DNA of 6,187 nucleotides, taken from positions 1 to 6,187 of the forward strand of contig SKHV01000276.1 in assembly GCA_007116765.1 (NCBI GenBank), read 5' to 3'. Source of the DNA: Prolixibacteraceae bacterium. Lineage in GTDB: Bacteria > Bacteroidota > Bacteroidia > Bacteroidales > Prolixibacteraceae. Shown piece after piece: positions 1-6,187 of the stretch; within the stretch, counting starts at the first letter, position 1, and each line of letters starts with the position of its first letter. The translations under genes and the position numbers were made by a program. The notes under the pieces are model-generated. The model saw only the letters and a list, made by a program, of their open reading frames with translations. It made no database searches and was not told the origin of the DNA.

Positions 1-61
1 AAACGCTAATTATTAATCATTTGATTATATACGATTCTTAAAAACATTAAAATCAAGGAAT

Positions 62-1165
62 ATGAAAAATATAAAATTCTTACTATATCTAGCTTTGGGA
101 ATTTTGCTTTTTGCGGCATGCGATGATGCAAATGACAACCCGATAGTGATTCCGGGCGATGTTCCCGTGATTAGCGAGCCTACAAGCGGAAGCGCAATTA
201 TATTGGAAAGGCAAGGTGCCGGAGAAAAAACCGTAAGCTTTGCTTGGAGCAAGGCCGATTTTAACTTCCAGAGTGCAACTACTTATACCTTACAGGCCGA
301 TGCTGCTGGTAATAACTTTACCAATAAAGTGACTCTGGCTTCCACTGCTAATACTTATGCTGATTTGACACACCAACAGCTCAACCAACGCTTGCTAACT
401 ATTGGCTTAGCTACCAATCAGCCGGTAGGTGTTGAATTTAGAGTAGCTGCTACAGTAAATGTAAATGTCGATACTCTATATTCGGAGCCCTTGCAGCTTG
501 ATGTGTCTTTGTATGCTTCTACCTTTCCGCCAATTTATATGATTGGTGCACCAATAGGGGGCTGGGATCCTGGAAAAGCAGTGCAATTGGTTTCTACCGG
601 CGAGCCCTACGTATATACTACTATTGTTGAATTTGACATTGCCAATGGGCAAAATTTCAGATTCTTCGAAGCTCCCGACTGGGGCGCATCGCTTGGTGGA
701 TACGACGTGTTTACAACTTATCCCGAAAACCTACTTGAACCAGCTGCCGGCGACGACGATCCTAACTTCAACTTTATTGGTGAACCCGGATGGTATCGGA
801 TGACTGTGAACTCAAGTGTGGGAACCATTGAAATGAGTCCTGTAAGTAAGCCTGTAATGTACCTCACCGGAGATGCAACCCACGGATGGAGTTGGGACGA
901 TCCCGTTACGGAAATATTCTGGACCGGATATATGGTTTGGGAAGGCGAAGTTGATTTTGTACAAGGCAATGCCTTTAGGCTTTTCCGGCAAAAGGATTGG
1001 GGCCCCGATAGCTATGGCTGGGATTATATTGAAAACTATGATACCAATTATATTGACGTTTTTGAAGGACATGGTGACCCGAACTGGCAATTCCTTGCTC
1101 CTACGGGTACTTATTACGTAATTGTGAATCTTTTGGATTTGTCAATTGAAATATCTGAAATATAA
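62..1165 (+). CDS. SusE/SusF-like starch-binding outer-membrane lipoprotein
   Basis: This 367-residue protein probably binds starch or a related alpha-glucan at the outer membrane and feeds a Sus-type uptake system. Residues 1-19 form a lipoprotein signal peptide with lipobox FAAC. Cys20 is the likely lipidated residue and is followed by Asp-Asp, which fits an acidic surface-export signal of Bacteroidota lipoproteins. Residues about 30-150 resemble the SusE N-terminal beta-sandwich domain. Two SusF/SusE-type carbohydrate-binding modules follow at about 157-258 and 263-367. They share FR(F/L)F...DWG, DPN(F/W) and a closing Gly-x-Tyr...Val-Asn, and are rich in Trp and Tyr that could stack on sugars (W168, W207, W276, W278, W313, W342). 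The ATG at 62 is the natural start because the signal peptide begins there. No promoter is evident in the 61 bp upstream, so the gene is probably co-transcribed with genes to the left. A strong terminator follows. The family call is confident; the exact glycan is inferred from the amylase next door. Confidence 0.88.
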   Translation: MKNIKFLLYLALGILLFAACDDANDNPIVIPGDVPVISEPTSGSAIILERQGAGEKTVSFAWSKADFNFQSATTYTLQADAAGNNFTNKVTLASTANTYADLTHQQLNQRLLTIGLATNQPVGVEFRVAATVNVNVDTLYSEPLQLDVSLYASTFPPIYMIGAPIGGWDPGKAVQLVSTGEPYVYTTIVEFDIANGQNFRFFEAPDWGASLGGYDVFTTYPENLLEPAAGDDDPNFNFIGEPGWYRMTVNSSVGTIEMSPVSKPVMYLTGDATHGWSWDDPVTEIFWTGYMVWEGEVDFVQGNAFRLFRQKDWGPDSYGWDYIENYDTNYIDVFEGHGDPNWQFLAPTGTYYVIVNLLDLSIEISEI

Positions 1166-1209
1166 CCCAATTACTATATAGTTAAAATTTGCATTTTACC
1201 GTGCAGAAC

Positions 1210-1246
1210 AAAGCCATTTCGAATGTTTCGCTCGAAATGGCTTTTT
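1210..1246 (+). terminator. Rho-independent terminator after the SusE/F-like gene
   Basis: A perfect 13-bp inverted repeat, AAAGCCATTTCGA (1210-1222) with TCGAAATGGCTTT (1232-1244), encloses a 9-nt loop. A T run at 1242-1246 overlaps the end of the stem, and another lies a few bases on (1251-1255). It lies 45 bp after the stop at 1165 and ends the upstream, probably Sus-type, transcript before the amylase gene. The left arm is A-rich at its outer end, so it may also work weakly on the other strand, but no minus-strand gene approaches from the right. Confidence 0.85.
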
Positions 1247-1297
1247 CTAACTTTTTAGAATCAAATCTTAATGGATTAACCTTGTGGCTTTCACCAA

Positions 1298-1305
1298 TAC
1301 GTTTG
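1298..1305 (+). promoter_or_regulatory. Candidate Bacteroidota -7 promoter element for the amylase
   Basis: TACGTTTG matches the Bacteroidota -7 consensus TAnnTTTG exactly. It lies 30 bp before the ATG at 1336 and just after the upstream terminator, where a promoter is needed. It would give a leader of roughly 20-25 nt. I find no good -33 TTTG at the usual distance; the nearest TTG-containing tract, at 1281-1284, is too close. An eight-base motif with two free positions arises easily by chance in AT-rich DNA, so the position supports the call more than the motif does. Confidence 0.45.
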
Positions 1306-1335
1306 TGTATCATTTGTATTTTTAAAAATAAAGCA

Positions 1336-1773
1336 ATGAATATCAGAAAATTACTTTTTACCCTCTTAATTGCCGCATGTTGGTCAATTTCGTTTGCCCA
1401 AATCACCACAAATCCGGCAATGCCTATTGCAAACCAGCCAGTAACCATTACTTTTAATTCGGCCGAAGACAGCCGTCTTGGGTTTTTTACGGCCGATTTG
1501 TATGCACACACAGGTGTGGGTATTGAAGGGAAAGGAGACTGGGAAAATGTGATTGGAGCGTGGAATAACAATAATACACAACCTAAGCTTACCTATAAAG
1601 GCGATGGTATTTACGAGCTCGAAATTACTCCCGATATTAATTCTTTCTATTCGGTGAGCACTAGTGAGAATATTTATAACATGTCGTTTGTGTTTCGTTC
1701 CGCAAACAGTACACAACAAACCAACGATTTGTTTATCGATGTATTTCAGCCGGGGCTATCGGTGGCTATCTAA
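1336..1773 (+). CDS. N-terminal fragment of the disrupted amylase: signal peptide plus beta domain
   Basis: This 145-codon piece starts at ATG 1336. The frame is open back to 1189, but that extension runs across the terminator and promoter and has no coding character, and the signal peptide MNIRKLLFTLLIAACWSISFA begins at 1336. Cleavage is likely before Gln22. Residues about 23-145 contain the TTNPAMP start and an AHTGV...W.NVIG.W motif, followed by TQPKLT. These belong to an N-terminal beta-sandwich domain commonly seen ahead of T9SS-exported Bacteroidota alpha-amylases; its binding role is not firmly established. The fragment ends at TAA 1771-1773, just after GLSVAI, where homologues continue into a linker. 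As sequenced it would give a short exported protein without catalytic residues or a sorting tail. Confidence 0.7.
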   Translation: MNIRKLLFTLLIAACWSISFAQITTNPAMPIANQPVTITFNSAEDSRLGFFTADLYAHTGVGIEGKGDWENVIGAWNNNNTQPKLTYKGDGIYELEITPDINSFYSVSTSENIYNMSFVFRSANSTQQTNDLFIDVFQPGLSVAI

Positions 1774-1848
1774 TATCCAATGCAACATCAAAGACACGAA
1801 CGCTCTGAAAGCTAGACTTACTCGGCGAATTCAACTGAGCAGGCTAAC

Positions 1849-4068
1849 TTGCAACTCAAACTGGATGCCGAAGTAATTGCCCAAACAAACGGAACTTATA
1901 TCGAAGTGGATTACTCATTTACACAACCTGGCAATTTTACTCTGATTGCCATCGCAGAAGATGAAAATACTACAGTGAGCGATACGGTGAATGTTTTGGT
2001 GCGTAACGAAGCTGTTCAAGCCTCTTTACCGCAGGGTGCTATAAAGGGTATCACTTACCCGTCAAACGAGTCGGTAAGACTTGTGTTGTGGGCTCCTTAC
2101 AAGGAATTTGTGTATGTACTTTGTGAACTCAACGATTGGACTCCGCACAACGATTTTCAGATGAATAAGGACGGTGATTCTTTCTGGTTAGAAATTGAGA
2201 ACCTCGAAGCCGGAAAAGAGTATCCGTTTCAGTATTATATCGACGGTGAAATTAAAGTGGCCGATCCATATACACGTAAAACTCTCGATCCGTGGTATGA
2301 CCAGTACATAAGCAGCGAAACTTATCCCGGGCTTATTTCTTATCCACAGGGGAAAACCGAAGGCATTTTATCCGTTTTTCACCCCGGAAGGGAAGAATAT
2401 CAGTGGCAAAATCCTACTGTTACCATTCCTCCCAAAGAGCAAATGGTGATTTACGAATTGCTAATTCGCGATTTTACTGAAGAGCACACCTATAAAGCCG
2501 TACGCGAAAACCTCGATTACCTCGAAAATCTGAACGTAAACGTACTGGAGCTGCTTCCCGTAAACGAATTCGAAGCCAACTCAAGCTGGGGTTACAATCC
2601 TTCGTTCTTTTTTGCTGCCGATAAATATTATGGGCCTTCTCATGAGTTAAAAAAACTCATCGACGAGTGCCATGCCCGTGGTATAGCTGTAGTAATTGAC
2701 ATAGTGTTGAATCATAGTTACGGTCAAAGTCCATTTGTGCAAATGTACATGGATAACTGGACGATTACGCCCGAGAATCCTTGGTACAACGTGAAATCAA
2801 ATTTCCAGAATACTAGTCTCACCTGGGGCTACGATTTCGACCACGACTCAGAAGCCACGCGCGAACTAGTTGACAGTATAAATAGCTTCTGGATTCACGA
2901 ATTTAAAGTAGATGGTTTCAGATTCGACTTTACCAAAGGCTTTTCGAATACCCCATACGGCTCCAACGACTGGGGAAGCGCTTACGATGCCGACCGCGTG
3001 TATAACCTTAAGCGCATGGCCGACGAAATTTGGAAGCGTAAACCCGAAACCCTTGTAATTCTTGAACACCTGGCCGATAATACCGAAGAAAAAGTATTGG
3101 CCGATTATGGTATGCTGTTGTGGGGCAATATGAACCACAACTATGGCGAAGCTGCAATGGGATGGAACGAAAACAATAAATCAAATCTCTCGTGGGGTTA
3201 TTATGCCAACCGAAACTGGCAACAGCCCAATTTGGTCACCTATCAGGAGAGCCACGACGAAGAACGTCTGGCTTATAAATGTATAGAGTGGGGCAATTCG
3301 TCGGGTAGTTACAACATTAAGAACCTCGATGTTACTCTCGATAGATTGAAGCTTACCTCAGTATTTCACTTGCCGCTACCCGGGCCAAAAATGATTTGGC
3401 AGTTTGGCGAATTGGGTTACGATTTTTCTATTGACTACAACGGCCGCACAGGCGAAAAACCAATTCGATGGAACTATGCCGATGAAAAAAATCGGGGCGA
3501 ACTTTTCAAAACTATGGCTGCCCTTAATCACATTAAACAGCAGTACGAAGAGTTTACTGCTACCGATGTTGCCCTTTCTTTAAATGGTGCTTTAAAAACT
3601 TACCGGCTTAGTAAGAATAATAATCACGTGGTTGCCGTGGGTAATTTCGATGTAAATAAGCGCACTACTACTGTTTCTTTTCCGCAAACCGGTACATGGT
3701 ACAATTATTTCGAACAAAATACTTTCAATGTGACCAATTCGTCACTTGAAATAGAGCTTGAACCGGGTGAATATTTGTTGTTTACAAGCCGCGAAATGAG
3801 TTATCCCGACTTCACCATTAGTTTAAGTGCCGATAATATTGAAGCACATAGCATTAAGGCTTATCCCAATCCGGTAAGCGATATTATTTACATTTCGGGA
3901 CATCAGGCCGGAATTATTGAAGTTTTTGATATGAATGGAAGATCAATTCTGAAACAGAATGTAACTGATATTAATAATCAGGTTGAAATTGACGTTGGAG
4001 GCCTTAAAAGCGGAGCGTATAATTTGCTTGTGAATAATAAATTTTCAGGACGCTTCATAAAGCTTTGA
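1849..4068 (+). CDS. C-terminal fragment of the disrupted amylase: CBM48-like, GH13 catalytic, T9SS domain
   Basis: This stop-free 739-codon stretch carries the enzyme proper. The coding signal actually begins a little earlier, right after TAG 1813 (TYSANSTEQAN). The codon at 1849 is TTG with no ribosome-binding site and lies inside a domain, so it is not a believable start. Catalytic residues by local numbering are nucleophile Asp360 (codon 2926), Glu406 (3064) and Asp470 (3256). Motif IV reads ESHD rather than the classic NHD, and motif II ends KG rather than KH, which suggests a divergent GH13 branch rather than a classical alpha-amylase. The end holds YPNPVSD (from 3862), a V.DMNG turn, GLKSGAYNL and a basic-aromatic finish (GRFIKL), the signature of a T9SS type A sorting domain that directs secretion or surface attachment. 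On its own this piece lacks a signal peptide and could not be exported. Confidence 0.78.
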   Translation: MQLKLDAEVIAQTNGTYIEVDYSFTQPGNFTLIAIAEDENTTVSDTVNVLVRNEAVQASLPQGAIKGITYPSNESVRLVLWAPYKEFVYVLCELNDWTPHNDFQMNKDGDSFWLEIENLEAGKEYPFQYYIDGEIKVADPYTRKTLDPWYDQYISSETYPGLISYPQGKTEGILSVFHPGREEYQWQNPTVTIPPKEQMVIYELLIRDFTEEHTYKAVRENLDYLENLNVNVLELLPVNEFEANSSWGYNPSFFFAADKYYGPSHELKKLIDECHARGIAVVIDIVLNHSYGQSPFVQMYMDNWTITPENPWYNVKSNFQNTSLTWGYDFDHDSEATRELVDSINSFWIHEFKVDGFRFDFTKGFSNTPYGSNDWGSAYDADRVYNLKRMADEIWKRKPETLVILEHLADNTEEKVLADYGMLLWGNMNHNYGEAAMGWNENNKSNLSWGYYANRNWQQPNLVTYQESHDEERLAYKCIEWGNSSGSYNIKNLDVTLDRLKLTSVFHLPLPGPKMIWQFGELGYDFSIDYNGRTGEKPIRWNYADEKNRGELFKTMAALNHIKQQYEEFTATDVALSLNGALKTYRLSKNNNHVVAVGNFDVNKRTTTVSFPQTGTWYNYFEQNTFNVTNSSLEIELEPGEYLLFTSREMSYPDFTISLSADNIEAHSIKAYPNPVSDIIYISGHQAGIIEVFDMNGRSILKQNVTDINNQVEIDVGGLKSGAYNLLVNNKFSGRFIKL

Positions 4069-4094
4069 TTCTGATTTAAAATGTAAAATAAAAT

Positions 4095-4122
4095 TGCCCC
4101 GGTCAACAAAATGGCCGGGGTA
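4095..4122 (-). terminator. GC-rich hairpin terminator between convergent genes
   Basis: CCCCGGTCA (4097-4105) pairs with TGGCCGGGG (4112-4120) across a 6-nt loop, with one T-G wobble; a G-T and a T-A pair extend it outward to 4095 and 4122. Read on the minus strand the hairpin is followed by CAATTTTATTTTA, a good U-rich tract, so it best serves the TonB receptor gene, whose stop is at 4179. Read on the plus strand it is followed by ACTTCATTG, a poor U tract, so it may end the amylase transcript (stop at 4066-4068) less efficiently. It is likely shared by both genes. Confidence 0.72.
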
Positions 4123-4144
4123 CTTCATTGTGATGACAGCTAAC

Positions 4145-4166
4145 TATAGCTTCTAGCTAAGCTATA
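4145..4166. repeat. AT-rich perfect inverted repeat with clustered AGCT tetramers
   Basis: TATAGCTT (4145-4152) and AAGCTATA (4159-4166) are perfect inverted arms around the loop CTAGCT. AGCT occurs five times between 4138 and 4180. On the minus strand the hairpin begins 12 nt after the TonB receptor stop codon, so it would form at the 3' end of that mRNA, ahead of the GC-rich terminator. It lacks a U tract. It may protect the transcript end or simply be a chance palindrome in AT-rich DNA. Confidence 0.5.
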
Positions 4167-4178
4167 ATTAATAAAAAG

Positions 4179-6187
4179 CTACATCATATCCATATCCATT
4201 TCACCTCCTTCTTCGCCATTACCGTTGGCGCGTTCGCGGCGTTGCTGGCGATAGTTGTTTATACGGTATTGAACCGAAATTCCCAATACCGGCGATTGCA
4301 TTTCGAACCTTCTTTCCGAGTAAAAATCGGGTCCCGATGCTTCGAAACCAAATTTAGCTGTACCCAGTACATCGCGCACCGACAAGGTGACATTTAACTG
4401 GTTGCTGAGAAACTCCTGCCTCAGCGCCAAATTGGTAAATAAAAATCCTTCGCGCCTGCCTTGTGCTGTAACCGTTGGGCTATTGTACATTCCATCAACC
4501 TGAAGGCGGGTGTTTTTACCTATGGTGAAAGTATTGCTAATACGTGAGTTCCAGTTATTGCTTTTCTGTCCAATATCACGTCCGTTAATCACTCCTTCTA
4601 CCCTGTAATGGTAAACATTGCCCATTAAATTAGCACGCCACCAGTTAAAGGGATTCACGTTAAGCATAAACTCAAGTCCGGTTGAAAAATCTTCGCCAAT
4701 ATTGTCGAAACTCTGTAGCATTACATTTCCTTCATAAACACTGGTTAGACGTTCAATTTTATTGGTCGTATTCCTGTGGTAAAGTTCGGCCGATAAGAAA
4801 CCGCTGCCAATTTGTTTTTGATAGCCTATTTCGTACGAGTTAACATATTCGGGTTCAATTGCCGGGTTTCCAATACGCACGTTATATGCATCGGAATAAG
4901 TCACAAAGGGTTCAAGGAAGAAATTTCTGGGGCGGTTAATCCGGTATGTATAGCTTGTTGTAAGCTGCTGTTCGAGCGGCAACTGAAACGACAAGTGTGC
5001 TGAAGGGAAGAAATCCCAACGGTTTATATTGTAAATATCTTCCGAACCGCTAAAGTCAATTTCACGGTCGGTATATTCGGCACGAAGCCCAAGTTGGTAG
5101 CCCACTACTTCGCCCGAACTACTGAAAGTAGAATACAGTGCATGTATGTCGCGTTTAAAATCGCTGTCGATATAATATTCTGAGAATTCTGTCGGGGTGT
5201 AGGCTTGCGGGGTATCGTACCAAAAAACATCGCTCCATTTGAAATCGCGGTTCATTCGCAACTGGTAACCGGTTTCAATCTTTGCACGTGCATTGAACGG
5301 ATGCACATAATCGGCCCTGAACCTGAAGCGCTGCCTGTCGTAAGTTTCCCAGTTTTGTTGTCCACCAAAAATATCATCGGTGATATCGTACTGGTTGTAT
5401 TCCGAATAGTCTTCGCCACCTCCGTTTTCAAAATACGCATAAGCAGTGAATTCCTGTCCATCGGTATCGAAAGTTCTGCGGTAATCGAGGCTGTACGACT
5501 GAGTATTCCGTGTTGCATCACCCATGGTTATTGTGCGCGAAAATAGATCGAATCCCGATGTGGAGTACTCGTGAAAATCGGCTTCGCGATCGTTAAAACG
5601 GTTACGCCCGTTTAACGTTGCATTGAAGGTAAGGGTGTTGTAGTCGTTTATAAAATAGTCGAAACCGGTTCGCGCCGACCACGATGTACCACCCCTCATG
5701 GTTGAACCTTCGGAGCGTGTAAAAACAGTATCGTCGGCATAGGCTTCGTTGTAACTGTAAAAATCGCCTACCCTGCGCCTGTCGGAACGGTTGGCATTTA
5801 TAAAAAAATTAAACTTCTCCATGCGGTAGTTGAGCAAAAAATCGCCTGAAAGCGAACCGTTTGTATCGCCTGATGCATTTACAATTCCGCTCACTCCCAA
5901 CAGGCGGCTTCTTCGGGTATTGATATTGATAATTCCGGCGTTTCCATCGGGGTCGAAACGTGCCGATGGGTTGGTAATTATTTCGATGTTCCGTATTGAG
6001 CTTGCCGGAATCTGGTCAAGGGCATCGGCAGGGTCGAATGGGGTGGGGCGTCCATCAATGTAAACAGTAAAGTTTGAACTGCCGCGCATGGTTACGTTGC
6101 CTTCCACATCGACCACAACCGAAGGGGTTTGAGCCAATATATCGATTGCAGTACCTCCGGCTGCCACAGGGAAATGAGCCGGGTCGA
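4179..6187 (-). CDS. TonB-dependent outer-membrane receptor (OMP_b-brl_3 type), N-terminus outside window
   Basis: The frame is open to the right edge, leaving 668 visible residues before TAG at 4179-4181. The GTG at 6167-6165 is not a start: the upstream codons read DPAHFP and continue the usual plug sequence. Visible residues about 1-95 are most of a TonB plug domain, with GGTA.DIL..TPSV, VEGNVTMRGSSNF, IDGRP, and I.NIEIITNPSARFDPDGNAGIINI. The rest is a long beta-barrel rich in alternating aromatic strands, ending near SVQYRINNY. The missing part should hold the signal peptide, a carboxypeptidase-regulatory-like beta domain and any TonB box. The family lies in the outer membrane and imports substrates using TonB energy; the substrate cannot be read from sequence. 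It lacks SusC hallmarks in the visible part and no SusD is adjacent. The last 20 residues are a charged, Gly-rich tail ending EMDMDMM, seen in related Bacteroidota receptors. It converges on the amylase gene, and its promoter lies beyond the window. Confidence 0.87.
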   Translation of the reverse strand, partial: DPAHFPVAAGGTAIDILAQTPSVVVDVEGNVTMRGSSNFTVYIDGRPTPFDPADALDQIPASSIRNIEIITNPSARFDPDGNAGIININTRRSRLLGVSGIVNASGDTNGSLSGDFLLNYRMEKFNFFINANRSDRRRVGDFYSYNEAYADDTVFTRSEGSTMRGGTSWSARTGFDYFINDYNTLTFNATLNGRNRFNDREADFHEYSTSGFDLFSRTITMGDATRNTQSYSLDYRRTFDTDGQEFTAYAYFENGGGEDYSEYNQYDITDDIFGGQQNWETYDRQRFRFRADYVHPFNARAKIETGYQLRMNRDFKWSDVFWYDTPQAYTPTEFSEYYIDSDFKRDIHALYSTFSSSGEVVGYQLGLRAEYTDREIDFSGSEDIYNINRWDFFPSAHLSFQLPLEQQLTTSYTYRINRPRNFFLEPFVTYSDAYNVRIGNPAIEPEYVNSYEIGYQKQIGSGFLSAELYHRNTTNKIERLTSVYEGNVMLQSFDNIGEDFSTGLEFMLNVNPFNWWRANLMGNVYHYRVEGVINGRDIGQKSNNWNSRISNTFTIGKNTRLQVDGMYNSPTVTAQGRREGFLFTNLALRQEFLSNQLNVTLSVRDVLGTAKFGFEASGPDFYSERRFEMQSPVLGISVQYRINNYRQQRRERANGNGEEGGEMDMDMM

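Larger units (their letters stand above)
1336..4068 (+). pseudogene. Secreted GH13 alpha-amylase-like enzyme with T9SS sorting domain, reading frame disrupted
   Basis: Taken as one gene, this spans 911 codons, a usual size for T9SS-exported Bacteroidota amylases. By apparent codon number from 1336 the order is: signal peptide (1-22), an N-terminal beta domain typical of these amylases (about 23-145), a damaged linker (about 145-160), an immunoglobulin-like domain (about 161-225), a CBM48-like domain (about 238-335), the GH13 barrel (about 370-740), an all-beta C domain (about 750-820) and a T9SS type A sorting domain (about 832-910). GH13 motifs are present: DIVLNH (455-460), GFRFDF with nucleophile Asp531, acid/base Glu577 in ILEHL, and Asp641 in ESHDEE. 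The frame meets TAA at 1771 and TAG at 1813, then continues open in the same phase to 4068. Homology-like sequence on both sides and matching phase show it was one gene. Whether the break is real decay or a sequence error cannot be told here. If intact, it would hydrolyse alpha-1,4-glucan outside the cell. Confidence 0.8.

Noticed and set aside
13..30. Promoter upstream of the SusE/F-like gene
   Set aside because: The only TTTG, at 20-23, is preceded by ATCA rather than TAnn, and the short AT-rich gap looks like an intra-operon spacer.
1308..1316. Second -7-like motif, TATCATTTG
   Set aside because: The spacer is three bases rather than two, so it does not fit TAnnTTTG, and the motif at 1298-1305 is exact.
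1189..1335. Upstream in-frame extension of the amylase N-terminal fragment
   Set aside because: It crosses a clear terminator hairpin and the candidate promoter, and a standard signal peptide starts at the ATG at 1336.
1771..1815. Programmed frameshift or stop-codon readthrough in the amylase
   Set aside because: No slippery heptamer or downstream pseudoknot is evident, and two stops plus several phase switches would be needed, which no known recoding signal explains.
1664..1876. Plus-strand open frame bridging the amylase break
   Set aside because: It overlaps the amylase in another phase and its residues are not protein-like outside the broken segment. It is useful only as a possible bridge between the two halves.
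5205..5546. Plus-strand and alternate-frame open frames within the receptor gene
   Set aside because: They lie opposite or within strongly supported beta-barrel coding sequence and show no recognisable domains or start signals.
1..6187. CRISPR array, tRNA, rRNA, insertion sequence or attachment site
   Set aside because: No regularly spaced direct repeats, cloverleaf-like sequence, transposase or terminal inverted repeats were seen on either strand.

Overview
The window looks like Bacteroidota DNA. It holds a SusE/SusF-type outer-membrane lipoprotein, a secreted family-13 glycoside hydrolase with a type IX secretion (T9SS) C-terminal sorting domain, and a TonB-dependent outer-membrane receptor. 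Start codons lack strong Shine-Dalgarno sequences, and a TAnnTTTG-type -7 element precedes the amylase. The genus cannot be told from this window; a marine or gut relative of the Bacteroidales/Marinilabiliales would fit, but that is a guess.

Layout: (1) 62-1165, plus strand, a SusE/F-like starch-binding lipoprotein, probably the last gene of a Sus-type operon whose SusC/SusD partners would lie to the left. (2) 1166-1335, a 170-bp gap with a strong intrinsic terminator followed by a candidate promoter, so the next gene is probably its own transcription unit. (3) 1336-4068, plus strand, a secreted multidomain alpha-amylase-like GH13 enzyme. Its reading frame is broken in a short stretch at about 1771-1820, which divides it into a 145-codon N-terminal piece and a catalytic piece that resumes in the same frame. 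(4) 4069-4178, a convergent intergenic region with a GC-rich hairpin terminator and a second AT-rich AGCT hairpin. (5) 4179 to the right edge, minus strand, a TonB-dependent receptor whose N-terminus is cut off by the window end.

How the genes work together: the lipoprotein would hold starch-like alpha-glucan at the cell surface, and the amylase would cut it outside the cell. Import of the oligosaccharides would be by a SusC/D pair not seen here. The TonB receptor is of the 'outer membrane beta-barrel' (OMP_b-brl_3) type rather than SusC, and it is convergent with the starch genes, so a role in the same pathway is not shown.

I see no undescribed system. The point most worth checking is the broken amylase frame: three small lesions within about 50 bp in an otherwise intact gene suggest either a local sequence error or a very recent pseudogene.
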